Source: Pseudobdellovibrionaceae bacterium
GTDB lineage: Bacteria; Bdellovibrionota; Bdellovibrionia; Bdellovibrionales; JAMPXM01
DNA: 18,072 nucleotides
Assembly (NCBI GenBank): GCA_913774795.1
Contig: CAJYIL010000459.1
Coordinates: 1 to 18,072, forward strand
Direction of reading: 5' to 3'
Positions 1 through 7,974 of the stretch are shown piece by piece; positions within the stretch are counted from its first letter, which is position 1, and each line of letters opens with the position of its first letter. The notes beneath the pieces are model-generated. The model did not search any database and had not been told where the DNA came from. It saw only the letters and a list, made by a program, of their open reading frames with translations. A program made the translations under genes and the position numbers.

Positions 1-270
1 CGCGGGATGATCTTCAGGAAACCACGGCACCCAACGGTGCACAGGATCGTTCAACCGAAAACGCTTTTCGTCGTACTGACACATGAACGCAGTGACGGTG
101 AACAAGATCTTCGTCATCGACGCAAGATCGTAGCGCTCGTAGGTTTTACCGACTTCGATGTCGAGAATCTTACGACCTTTTGAGAAAGCTTGCGCAACCA
201 GACCAGGCGTTGCGCCTTCCCAGCTATCACCGAGCTTTTCAAGAAATGCGCGTTCGAACGAGGAGCTCAT
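1..270 (-). CDS. Serine hydrolase, beta-lactamase/class C-like (partial, 3' end beyond window)
   Basis: Only the first 90 codons are inside the window; the gene runs off the left edge. Reading from the ATG at 270, the protein has an SxxK motif, Ser51-Met-Thr-Lys54, in the context DLASMTK. This is the nucleophile motif of serine beta-lactamases, DD-peptidases and related esterases. The sequence before it (TPGLVAQAFSKGRKI, then an LDIEVG strand) matches the usual N-terminal layout of that superfamily. The residues after it (FRLNDPVHRWVPWF) match the conserved 'LDDPVxxYLP' stretch. No signal peptide is visible, so a cytoplasmic enzyme is likely. The ATG overlaps the stop of the upstream LD-carboxypeptidase gene as ATGA, so the two are probably translationally coupled. 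Substrate cannot be told; the YxN and KTG-type motifs would lie outside the window. Confidence 0.85.
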   Translation of the reverse strand, partial: MSSSFERAFLEKLGDSWEGATPGLVAQAFSKGRKILDIEVGKTYERYDLASMTKILFTVTAFMCQYDEKRFRLNDPVHRWVPWFPEDHPA

Positions 271-1286
271 CGGCGCGCTTTCGTTTTCGGCTTCGGTTTG
301 CTTTTGCTTTTGCGAACGCTTGCCGCTGTCAGTCGCTCCCTCTCGCGGTCCCCGCGGAGATCGCAACCGGAGTCGATTGCCAACGACCCCCGAGCCCCAC
401 ACTTCAAAACGGCCATCGTTTCAAATGGAACAGGTCGTTGCATCTCGCCGTGGCCGGCTTCGACTTCGGCCATCACCGGAATCTTCAGCGAATCAGCGAA
501 CCGCTGCAAAACTAACGGAACGCGCGTCGATCCATCGCTCTCCGCTCCGCCTAAAAACTCTCCGAGGACGATCGCACGCGCACGAGCGAAGTGACCCGTC
601 TGCGCCAAGTGCTCCAGCAAGCGATCGATTCGGTAGCCGCGCTCGTCGATCTCCTCGAGAAATACGATGCGCCCACGGGTGTCCCAGGGCGCACGCGTAC
701 CGATCGTCGATTGAAGCGTCATAAGATTGCCGCCCGTCACCGCTCCCCGCACGGTCTTCGCCGCGCGAGCCGCTGCGTTCATCGGCTTCAAGTTTTTGAA
801 GATGACTTCGGGCTCATCACCGAAGTAGATGTCGTGCAGCTCCGCGAGCTGAGGCTCGAGAATCAAACCGCGACCGATGCGGTCGACCATTGGGCCATGA
901 ATCGTCGGCCAGCCCCATTGTTGATTCAAGAACACATGAAGTGTCGTGATATCGGAGAAACCCATGAATAACTTCGGAGGACCTTTGGGCTTGCGCAGTC
1001 GTGCCAGCTGCGGGATCAAACGGTTCGCCCCGTAACCACCGCGCACGCACCAGATTGCGCGCGAATCCGAGTAGAGCGCCGCACGAAGCTGTTCAAAACG
1101 CTCTTCATCAGTGTTGGCGCAGATCACGTCGCGCCCGAAAATCTTTTCGCTCATGCGAGGGACAAGGCCCCACGAACGGAGATACTCAATTCCTTTTGCG
1201 AGACCGTCTTGACTCGTCGTCGCCGAAGCCGGTGCGACGATATCGACGATGTCCCCTTTTACTAGCGGAAGCCATCCGTGCTTCAC
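267..1286 (-). CDS. ldcA: LD-carboxypeptidase, peptidase family S66 (LdcA-like)
   Basis: Predicted 339-aa cytoplasmic serine peptidase. The family removes the terminal D-Ala from murein tetrapeptides (L-Lys/mDAP-D-Ala bond) during peptidoglycan recycling; some members act on microcin C7-like substrates (MccF). Family landmarks are RGGYGAN (82-88), GFSDIT with nucleophile Ser111, GGNL (185-188), LEEIDE with Glu211/212, YRIDR (218-222), and AGHG with His279. This gives the expected Ser-Glu-His triad spacing. I chose the GTG at 1286: an AGAAAGG ribosome site sits 7 nt upstream, just after the purF stop, and the family N-terminus (LVKGDIVDIVAPAS) follows. The longer open frame upstream is purF antisense. 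The last 15 residues form a Lys/Pro-rich basic tail. The gene lies 13 nt after purF and overlaps the next gene by ATGA. The S66 assignment is firm; the exact substrate is inferred. Confidence 0.9.
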   Translation of the reverse strand: MKHGWLPLVKGDIVDIVAPASATTSQDGLAKGIEYLRSWGLVPRMSEKIFGRDVICANTDEERFEQLRAALYSDSRAIWCVRGGYGANRLIPQLARLRKPKGPPKLFMGFSDITTLHVFLNQQWGWPTIHGPMVDRIGRGLILEPQLAELHDIYFGDEPEVIFKNLKPMNAAARAAKTVRGAVTGGNLMTLQSTIGTRAPWDTRGRIVFLEEIDERGYRIDRLLEHLAQTGHFARARAIVLGEFLGGAESDGSTRVPLVLQRFADSLKIPVMAEVEAGHGEMQRPVPFETMAVLKCGARGSLAIDSGCDLRGDRERERLTAASVRKSKSKPKPKTKARR

Positions 1287-1293
1287 TTTAAAA

Positions 1294-1300
1294 CCTTTCT
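1294..1300 (-). promoter_or_regulatory. Ribosome binding site of the LD-carboxypeptidase gene
   Basis: AGAAAGG read on the minus strand, 7 nt before the GTG at 1286. It decides the start, because the reading frame stays open far upstream through purF. Confidence 0.65.
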
Positions 1301-2715
1301 TAAACGACTTCGCGAACGTTCCCGTGCGGATCTTTCTCGAGACCGAATAAGTTTGTCGGATACTTGCCGTCGAAGCAAGCGGCGCAGAAACCACCGTTTT
1401 GTCCGCCGACGGCCGCGCGAAGCCCTTCCATCGACAGATAACGAAGCGAATCAGCCCCGACGAACTCCCGAATACTCTCCAGGCTCTGGTTCGCGGCGAT
1501 GAGCTGCGATTTTTCCGGCGTATCGACCCCGTAGTAACACGGACCAATGGTGGGCGGAGCCGCGATCCGAAGGTGAACCTCGGAGGCGCCGGCGGCGCGA
1601 ATCAAGTTGACGATCTTACGTGAGGTTGTCCCGCGCACCAGCGAGTCATCGATTACGACCACGCGCTTTCCGCGCAAAACCGCCGATTGGGGATTGAGCT
1701 TGATCTTCACGCCGAAGTCGCGAATCGATTGCGAGGGTTGAATAAACGTGCGACCGATGTAGTGATTGCGAATGATGCCGAGTTCGAAAGGCAAGCCACT
1801 CTTTTGTGCGTATCCGATGGCCGACGGAACTCCGGAGTCTGGAACCGGAATCACAATGTCGGCCTCAACGTCATCTTGCGCGGCTAATGTCTGACCGGCC
1901 CGTTTGCGAACTTCGTAAACGGACTCTCCGAAGACAACCGAGTCAGGGCGTGAGAAATAAACGTGCTCGAAAATGCAAGACGCGCGCGGCACTTGACGAG
2001 TCATCATCACCGAGTGCTCACCCGTTTCGTCGACCCAGAATATTTCGCCGGGCTGGATCTCGCGAACGAAACGCGCGCCGATCAAATCGAACGCGCAAGT
2101 CTCCGACGCGACGACATACGCCGGTCGCCCGCCGATACCGTCCATCGTACCGAGAACGAGCGGCCGAAATCCGTAAGGGTCACGAACCGCAAACAGAGCT
2201 TTATGAGAAAGAATCGTCAGCGAATAAGCACCTTCGACGCGCTCTAAAGAATCACGAATGCAGGTGAGCAAGTCTTGAGAGTCGTGACGCGCGATCAAGT
2301 GTAGAAGAACTTCGGTATCGTTGGTTCCTTGGAAGATCGATCCGCGAGCGCGGAGATCTTGCTTCAACGGTTCGGCGTTGACGATGTTGCCGTTGTGCGC
2401 GAGCGCGACCGGCCCGTTGAAGAGTGATGCTGACATCGGCTGGGCGTTGTTCAATGAGTTTTGCCCGGTCGTCGAGTAGCGAACGTGCCCGACGGCCGCC
2501 GTTCCGCGGAGCGATCTCAATGTCTCTTCTTTGAAAACTTCGTCGACCAGACCCAAGCCTTTGTGAGCATGGTGAACAGAGCCGTCGAGCGTGACGATCC
2601 CCGCAGACTCTTGTCCGCGATGTTGAATGGCGTAAAGCCCTAGATATGCGAGATGCGCACTCTCGGGGTGATTCCAAATTCCAAAGACGCCGCACTCATC
2701 ATGCCAAGCTTTCAA
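1300..2715 (-). CDS. purF: Amidophosphoribosyltransferase (glutamine PRPP amidotransferase)
   Basis: First committed step of purine synthesis: PRPP plus glutamine gives 5-phosphoribosylamine. It is a 471-aa, Bacillus-type enzyme. A seven-residue propeptide ending in Glu precedes Cys8, the N-terminal nucleophile (CGVFGI). The glutaminase domain includes RGQESAGI, GHVRYST and the AHNGN loop. The PRTase domain has the PRPP loop VVVIDDSLVRGTT (352-364). Cys247, Cys393, Cys444 and Cys447 (the last two as CAAC) sit where the Bacillus enzyme holds its [4Fe-4S] cluster, so a clustered, oxygen-sensitive enzyme is expected. The start is a TTG at 2715, inside the last codons of purL (17-nt overlap), with GGAG 8 nt upstream. 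No ATG or GTG in frame lies between the upstream in-frame stop and Cys8. It follows purL and precedes the LD-carboxypeptidase gene. Confidence 0.97.
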   Translation of the reverse strand: MKAWHDECGVFGIWNHPESAHLAYLGLYAIQHRGQESAGIVTLDGSVHHAHKGLGLVDEVFKEETLRSLRGTAAVGHVRYSTTGQNSLNNAQPMSASLFNGPVALAHNGNIVNAEPLKQDLRARGSIFQGTNDTEVLLHLIARHDSQDLLTCIRDSLERVEGAYSLTILSHKALFAVRDPYGFRPLVLGTMDGIGGRPAYVVASETCAFDLIGARFVREIQPGEIFWVDETGEHSVMMTRQVPRASCIFEHVYFSRPDSVVFGESVYEVRKRAGQTLAAQDDVEADIVIPVPDSGVPSAIGYAQKSGLPFELGIIRNHYIGRTFIQPSQSIRDFGVKIKLNPQSAVLRGKRVVVIDDSLVRGTTSRKIVNLIRAAGASEVHLRIAAPPTIGPCYYGVDTPEKSQLIAANQSLESIREFVGADSLRYLSMEGLRAAVGGQNGGFCAACFDGKYPTNLFGLEKDPHGNVREVV

Positions 2716-4942
2716 AATTTTGACTCCATCCCGAGTTGTAAGACTCTTTCAACTGCGCTGAATCTACCTTCAAGAAAGCGCCGATCTCAAGCGAGCCCTG
2801 AACAGTTCGGCCTACCCGATGCAGCTCTGCGGTCGGCGACGCTTGTCGCACAGCCGAGAATGCATCTTCGAAATCAACCGCGCGCGAAGCGTCGACCGCG
2901 ATGAAGGCTTCGTAGAGGTGCTCTTCGAATAACGCGGTCTCATCCAGCTCAGGACGCATCATCTTCAAACCTTCGGTATCGATCACCGCCCCGATATCAG
3001 ACGGCATCGTCATGCGCGCCAGCGCGTAAGCGAGACCGAACTTTCCGATTGCGCGAGTCGCGCGAACGCCGGGAGCTTGCGACAACCGACGAGCCACCCG
3101 AACAAAGTCTCCGACGACGCGGCCCTCGAGATCACCAATCGCTTGCGGGCCTGTGCCCCACGACTCTTGATCGGCGCCGCCGGTCATGAAGCCAGGCAAA
3201 CGGAGAACGTAAACAAGCTGATCAGGTGCTGTGAAAAAGCTCTCGGGCATGTTCTCAACGGAGTCACGAAGACCCACCAGACCCGTCGACGGTGTCGGCG
3301 TGATGTTCTTTCCCATCGTCTCGTTATAGAAACTCACGTTTCCGGAGATAATCGGCGCTTCAAGCGATGCACACACCTGATTCATTCCGTCGAGGGCGGC
3401 GACGAAGTCGCTCATGACATTTTCTTTTTCGGGATTCCCGAAGTTCAAACAGTCGGTGACCGCGAGAGTTTCAAAGCCTTTCAACGCAAGCTCAAGCGCC
3501 GGATACGCAATCGCATCCAATCCGCCAATGCGCGCGTCAAGGCGCATGATGTGAGGGCGACAGCCGAGAACCACTCCAAGAGCTCGTCCCGAATCTTTTA
3601 AGCGCACAACTCCGACGGAGTCAGACGTATCACGAGCGGTTGCCGCTCCCACACGCGAGTCATACTGGCGATAGATGAATTTGCGGGACGTTCCGCGAAC
3701 GTCGCGCAAGCAAAGATCTAAGCATTTAGCTGCGTTCGCTCCGCCGGCGCGCTTGGATGTCCACTCCCGACGAGCGACGCGATTTTGCGGAGGCAAAACC
3801 TTAAATGGACGCTGGTACTGGGGCGCATTTTCAACGAGTAGATCCGGATCAATCTCGGTGAGTTTCTCGCCCTTCCAGTGAAGTTCGACCGTTTTCTTCT
3901 CGGTGACTTCGCCGATGCGAGCGGCATCGAGCCCCCACTTCTGGAAGACCGCCGACAATGCCTCAAACTTCGAAGGCTCACAGATCAAGAGCATGCGCTC
4001 TTGCGATTCACTTAAGAGAACGTCTTCTGGAGTCATCGACGAATCACGAAGCGGAACTTGATCGAGGTGAATTTTGAAACCGACTCCGCCCTTTGATGAC
4101 ATTTCAAAAGACGACGACGTAAGACCCGCCGCACCCATGTCTTGAATGGCCACGACAAGATCTTGTTTCATCACCTCAAGACATGACTCGATCAAAAGTT
4201 TTTCGAAGAACGGATCACCGATCTGAATCGTCGGTCGCTTCGCCGCACTATCGGCACCGAATGACTCTGAGGCCATCGAAGCGCCGTGAACGCCGTCACG
4301 ACCCGTCTTCGCGCCAACATAGACGACCCAATTGCCGACGCCTTTGGCTTTCGACAAGAAAACTTTCTCGCCCGGACGGAAGAGGCCGACAGCCATCGCG
4401 TTGCAAAGGACATTTCCGTCATACGATTTATCGAATTCGGTTTGGCCCGTGATGGTCGGAACACCGACGCAATTGCCGTAACCACCAATACCGCGAACAA
4501 CTCCGTCAACGATCGACGTCATTCGGTGCGCCGACGGCTGACCGAAGCAGAGGTAATCCGCAAGCGCGATCGGGCGAGCCCCCATCGTGAAAATATCGCG
4601 CAAAATTCCGCCGACACCCGTTGCGGCCCCTTGATAAGGCTCGATGTATGACGGGTGATTGTGCGATTCGATCTTAAACGCGATGCGCTCGCCGTCTCCG
4701 AGATCGACCACGCCCGCGTTTTCGCCAAACGACTCGAGAACTCGAGAGGATTTGTTGAAGAGCTTTTTGAGATGCACTTTCGACGATTTGTAAGAGCAGT
4801 GCTCGCTCCACAGAGCCGAGAAGAGCGCCCACTCGATGTTGTTCGGGTCTCGCTTTAGAAGACCGCAGATCATGTCATATTCGCCTTCGTTGAGGCGGTA
4901 TGTTTTCAACTTCGATTTGAATTCAGCCGACGTTTTATTCAT
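2699..4942 (-). CDS. purL: Phosphoribosylformylglycinamidine synthase subunit PurL (small type)
   Basis: Synthetase subunit of FGAM synthase: converts FGAR, ATP and ammonia (from PurQ) to FGAM, step 4 of purine synthesis. At 747 aa it matches the small PurL of Bacillus and Thermotoga, which needs separate PurS and PurQ; both are adjacent here. Visible landmarks are ALWSEHCSYK (His48), GIGGYGNCVGVPT, a second half beginning at the FIYRQYDSRVG region, DCLNFGNPE, and SGNVSFYNE. These fit the duplicated AIRS-like fold. The ATG at 4942 overlaps the purQ stop as ATGA. Its 3' end overlaps purF by 17 nt. The assignment rests on motifs, length and gene context together. Confidence 0.97.
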   Translation of the reverse strand: MNKTSAEFKSKLKTYRLNEGEYDMICGLLKRDPNNIEWALFSALWSEHCSYKSSKVHLKKLFNKSSRVLESFGENAGVVDLGDGERIAFKIESHNHPSYIEPYQGAATGVGGILRDIFTMGARPIALADYLCFGQPSAHRMTSIVDGVVRGIGGYGNCVGVPTITGQTEFDKSYDGNVLCNAMAVGLFRPGEKVFLSKAKGVGNWVVYVGAKTGRDGVHGASMASESFGADSAAKRPTIQIGDPFFEKLLIESCLEVMKQDLVVAIQDMGAAGLTSSSFEMSSKGGVGFKIHLDQVPLRDSSMTPEDVLLSESQERMLLICEPSKFEALSAVFQKWGLDAARIGEVTEKKTVELHWKGEKLTEIDPDLLVENAPQYQRPFKVLPPQNRVARREWTSKRAGGANAAKCLDLCLRDVRGTSRKFIYRQYDSRVGAATARDTSDSVGVVRLKDSGRALGVVLGCRPHIMRLDARIGGLDAIAYPALELALKGFETLAVTDCLNFGNPEKENVMSDFVAALDGMNQVCASLEAPIISGNVSFYNETMGKNITPTPSTGLVGLRDSVENMPESFFTAPDQLVYVLRLPGFMTGGADQESWGTGPQAIGDLEGRVVGDFVRVARRLSQAPGVRATRAIGKFGLAYALARMTMPSDIGAVIDTEGLKMMRPELDETALFEEHLYEAFIAVDASRAVDFEDAFSAVRQASPTAELHRVGRTVQGSLEIGAFLKVDSAQLKESYNSGWSQNFESLA
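2724..2727 (-). promoter_or_regulatory. Ribosome binding site supporting the TTG start of purF
   Basis: GGAG on the minus strand, with an 8-nt spacer to TTG at 2715. It is buried in the 3' end of purL. It supports the rare TTG start that leaves a short propeptide before the catalytic Cys. Confidence 0.6.
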
Positions 4943-5571
4943 TCGAAAAATCCGACTCCATCTGTTCCGCCCATCCAGGCGTGCATCGCGCGTTCTGGGT
5001 GCGGCATCAAGGCTGCGACGTTTTTCTTTTCATTCATGACACCGGCGATATCGTGGGCGGCGCCGTTCGGATTGCTTTCGTACTGCCACCAAATCTGCCC
5101 GCGGTCTTGGAGCTTTTTGAGCTCATCGTCGCTGACAACGAAGCGGCCATCGGCGTGCGCGATCGGAAGACGCGCCGAACCACCCGCTCGAGCAAACTGC
5201 GCATGCTTATTCACGCTCCGGAGCGAAACCCAATCGTCGATGAAACGAAGACCGCGATTGCGAACCAAAGCTCCGGGCAAAAGGCCGGCTTCACACAAAA
5301 TCTGAAAGCCGTTGCAAATGCCGAGAACCGGAACTCCACGCTCCGCCGCTTCACGAACCGATTTCATCGCAGGCGCTCGTGCGGCGAGGGCGCCCGATCT
5401 CAAGTAATCGCCGTAAGAGAAACCTCCGGGCAGAAACAAGGCTTCGTGTTTACGAGAATCAAACTGATCGGCATGCCAAAGCCACTCAGGCTTCCGGCCA
5501 GCGCCTTCGAGAGCCTCGAAGACGTCGCGGTCGCAGTTGGTGCCGGGAAATCTTAAAACACCGACGCTCAT
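4939..5571 (-). CDS. purQ: Phosphoribosylformylglycinamidine synthase, glutaminase subunit PurQ
   Basis: Class I glutamine amidotransferase of 210 aa that feeds ammonia to PurL. The catalytic triad is visible: Cys86 in GICNGFQIL, and His191 and Glu193 in MPHPERAMH. The oxyanion region LPGGFSYGDYLRSGA (about 47-61) is typical of PurQ. The usual start RFPGTNCDRD is present, so the ATG at 5571 is right; it overlaps the purS stop as ATGA. The stop overlaps the purL ATG in the same way. It would act as a cytoplasmic complex with PurL and PurS. Confidence 0.97.
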   Translation of the reverse strand: MSVGVLRFPGTNCDRDVFEALEGAGRKPEWLWHADQFDSRKHEALFLPGGFSYGDYLRSGALAARAPAMKSVREAAERGVPVLGICNGFQILCEAGLLPGALVRNRGLRFIDDWVSLRSVNKHAQFARAGGSARLPIAHADGRFVVSDDELKKLQDRGQIWWQYESNPNGAAHDIAGVMNEKKNVAALMPHPERAMHAWMGGTDGVGFFE

Positions 5572-5804
5572 AGCTTTTCCAGCTGATAAGTTTCGATCAA
5601 AGGATTATGCAACACAAACTCCGCCATCTCTTTGGCCGACGCCATCGCCGCTGCTTCGTCGTTACCAGGAAGATCAAGCACAACGTAACGACCGACTTGG
5701 CAGGCGTTGAGCTGCTTGCCGTTTTGTCTCAACGTGTTCTCGACAGCACGGCCTTGGGTATCGAGCACCTCTTGGCGAGGCATCACTTTCACACCGATCT
5801 TCAT
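5568..5804 (-). CDS. purS: Phosphoribosylformylglycinamidine synthase subunit PurS
   Basis: Small 78-aa PurS, the structural subunit that bridges PurL and PurQ and helps channel ammonia. The sequence starts with KIGVKVMPRQEVLDTQG, the PurS signature, and ends NPLIETYQLEKL as in the family. GGAG lies 8 nt upstream of the ATG at 5804. It overlaps purC upstream and purQ downstream by ATGA. PurS occurs only with small PurL, which agrees with the 747-aa PurL here. Confidence 0.95.
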   Translation of the reverse strand: MKIGVKVMPRQEVLDTQGRAVENTLRQNGKQLNACQVGRYVVLDLPGNDEAAAMASAKEMAEFVLHNPLIETYQLEKL

Positions 5805-6580
5805 GACTTGATCTCCTGAGATTGAGCCAATGTTTGGGACTGTGATTTTAGAAAACTTTGTTTCAAACGTTCGGCGACCTCTTGGTAGCTCTCGGCGACA
5901 TTTCCGAGATCACGACGGAAGCGGTCCTTATCCATCTTCTCGCCCGTCTTTTTGTCCCAGAGGCGGCAGCTATCTGGCGTGATTTCGTCGGCGAGAACGA
6001 CGGTGCCGTTCGCGTTGCGACCGAGCTCGATTTTAAAATCGATCAAACGAAGCCCGGCGTCTCCGAAGAAGGTCATCAGACCTTCGTTCACTTTCAACGC
6101 AACCGATTTCAATTCGTCGAGTTCACTTTGCGAGCGGCAAACTTTCATCATCAGCGCTTGGTCGTCTGAGATGAAAGGATCTGCGAGCGCATCGTCTTTG
6201 TAGTAAAATTCGACGAGCGGCTTTTCGAGCGGAGTGCCTTCTTCGATTCCGAATTTCTTTGCGGTCGAGCCAGCGAGAACGTTTCTCACAACGACTTCGA
6301 CTTTCAGCATGTTTAATTTCTCGGTGACCATTTCGTTCGTTCCGATATCGGCCACCCGGTGCGAAGGGATTCCGCGTTTTTCAAGAAACTTGAAAACCAT
6401 CGAAGTGATGTCACGGTTCAGCGCACCCTTGTTTTCGAAAGAGCCCTTTTTTAAAGCGTTGAAAGCCGTGAGCGAATCTTTGAACTCCTGGAGAATCCAC
6501 TCCGGATGTCCATCGACTTCGAACAGTCGTTTCGCTTTTCCTTCGTAAATCAGTTTGCCTCGTGAGTATTCCATCTTCAC
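5801..6580 (-). CDS. purC: SAICAR synthetase (phosphoribosylaminoimidazole-succinocarboxamide synthase)
   Basis: Joins CAIR and aspartate using ATP to make SAICAR, step 8 of purine synthesis. It is 257-259 aa and follows the bacterial PurC pattern: KLIYEGKAKRLFE at the N-terminal ATP-binding strand, GALNRDITSMVF, VVRNVLAGS, LIDFKIELGR, and DEITPDSCRLWD near the C-terminus. The frame opens with GTG at 6580, which overlaps the purB stop as GTGA. An ATG two codons later (6574) is equally possible; neither has a clear ribosome site, so initiation probably depends on coupling to purB. It overlaps purS by ATGA. Confidence 0.96.
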   Translation of the reverse strand: MKMEYSRGKLIYEGKAKRLFEVDGHPEWILQEFKDSLTAFNALKKGSFENKGALNRDITSMVFKFLEKRGIPSHRVADIGTNEMVTEKLNMLKVEVVVRNVLAGSTAKKFGIEEGTPLEKPLVEFYYKDDALADPFISDDQALMMKVCRSQSELDELKSVALKVNEGLMTFFGDAGLRLIDFKIELGRNANGTVVLADEITPDSCRLWDKKTGEKMDKDRFRRDLGNVAESYQEVAERLKQSFLKSQSQTLAQSQEIKS

Positions 6581-7974
6581 TTCGCTTTCTGGGTGGCTTT
6601 ACGACGTGTCGTTTGCGGCCCGCGCTTCTGAGTTCCACTGACAGATTTCGGAAGCGACTTCGCGATTCGTGCGGCCGAAGGCGCGATCACTCCAGCGCGT
6701 TCGAGCGCCGAATGAATGGCCTCACGGTGGCGCGAACCTTCGAAGATATCGTCGACTTCTTCTTCGGTCAGAAGAAGGCCAACCTCTTTATCACGAAGTG
6801 CCTCGTCCCGAAGTTGCGAGCCGGGCTTCATCCGGTGCGAGAGGCGCTGCACGTGCGCGTACGCGTCTTCGCGCGAGAGACCTTTTTCGACCAGAGCAAG
6901 AAGTAGATGCGATGAGAACAGCTGACCTTGCGAAAGATCCATGTTCGCCCGCATGCGCTCGCGATTGATTTCAAGGCCTTCGATCAACTTCACCATGCGG
7001 TCGGTGGCGTAATCGCAAAGAATGAAAGCATCCGGGAAGATCACGCGCTCAACCGACGAGTGCGAAATGTCGCGCTCATGCCAGAGTGCGATGTCTTCCA
7101 TCGCCGCACCCGCGTAAGCACGTAGCATGCGCGCGGCGCCCGTCACGTTCTCCGACGAGATCGGATTTTTCTTATGCGGCATCGCCGAGGAGCCCTTTTG
7201 ACCTTTCGAAAAACCTTCGACGACTTCGCCGACTTCGGTTCGCTGCAAGTGACGCATCTCGACCGCGAGACGCTCAAGGCCTGCGCCGATCATCGAGAGG
7301 GCCCAAAGAATCTCGGCGTGACGATCGCGCGGAATGACTTGGGTCGCGAGACGCTCCGGTTGAAGTTTCAATCGCTGGCAAACACCCTCTTCGACCAGAT
7401 GGGTTTGCGTCGAGTAGGTGCCGACAGCCCCGGAGAGTTTTCCGATTTCCATTTGGGCGAGCGCGCGAACGAGGCGCTCACGATTGCGAGCCGTCTCAGA
7501 CCAAAAGCCCGCGAGCTTCATTCCGAAAGAGGTTGGCTCCGCATGCATCCCGTGCGTGCGGCCCGCCGACAAAACATCAGCGAATTCAACCGAGCGTTTT
7601 CGCAGAGCGGTCTCAAGCGCCGTCAGAGTTTTCAGAAGCAAGCGGCCCGCATCGCGAACCATCAGCGACATCGCAGTATCGATGACGTCTGATGAAGTCA
7701 GTCCGAAGTGAAGATAGCGCCCTTGGGAACCGACGTTTTCAGCGACGTTCGAAACGAAGGCGATCACGTCGTGGCGAGTGGTCTTCTCAATTTCGTTGAT
7801 GCGTGCGACGTCGAATGCGGACTTCGCGCGAATCTTCGCGGCCGCCTCGCGAGGGATAATTCCGAGTTCGGCTTGCGTCTCAGCGACGGCGATCTCGACG
7901 TCGAGCATTTTCTGGAAGCGATTTTCGAGAGTCCAAACCGCGCCCATCTCGGGCCGCGTGTAACGTTCAATCAC
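6577..7974 (-). CDS. purB: Adenylosuccinate lyase
   Basis: Cleaves SAICAR to AICAR and adenylosuccinate to AMP, releasing fumarate. Superfamily signatures are visible: TSSDVIDTA (93-101), GRTHGMHAEP with His141 (138-147), and the flexible signature loop GSSAMPHKKNP (261-271). I chose the GTG at 7974: it overlaps the previous stop as GTGA, has AAAGGA 8 nt upstream, and gives the family start IERYTRPEMG. The longer frame is only the neighbour's antisense reading. The protein is 465 aa, about 30 more than the Bacillus enzyme. The surplus is a basic C-terminal tail (roughly 433-465) rich in Lys, Arg, Gln and Thr. Confidence 0.96.
   Translation of the reverse strand: MIERYTRPEMGAVWTLENRFQKMLDVEIAVAETQAELGIIPREAAAKIRAKSAFDVARINEIEKTTRHDVIAFVSNVAENVGSQGRYLHFGLTSSDVIDTAMSLMVRDAGRLLLKTLTALETALRKRSVEFADVLSAGRTHGMHAEPTSFGMKLAGFWSETARNRERLVRALAQMEIGKLSGAVGTYSTQTHLVEEGVCQRLKLQPERLATQVIPRDRHAEILWALSMIGAGLERLAVEMRHLQRTEVGEVVEGFSKGQKGSSAMPHKKNPISSENVTGAARMLRAYAGAAMEDIALWHERDISHSSVERVIFPDAFILCDYATDRMVKLIEGLEINRERMRANMDLSQGQLFSSHLLLALVEKGLSREDAYAHVQRLSHRMKPGSQLRDEALRDKEVGLLLTEEEVDDIFEGSRHREAIHSALERAGVIAPSAARIAKSLPKSVSGTQKRGPQTTRRKATQKAK

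Noticed and set aside
158..724. Plus-strand 188-aa open frame
   Set aside because: Arg/Ser-rich composition typical of antisense readings in GC-rich DNA; overlaps the supported LD-carboxypeptidase and serine hydrolase genes.
1806..2267. Plus-strand 153-aa open frame opposite purF
   Set aside because: Arg-rich shadow of purF with no supporting features.
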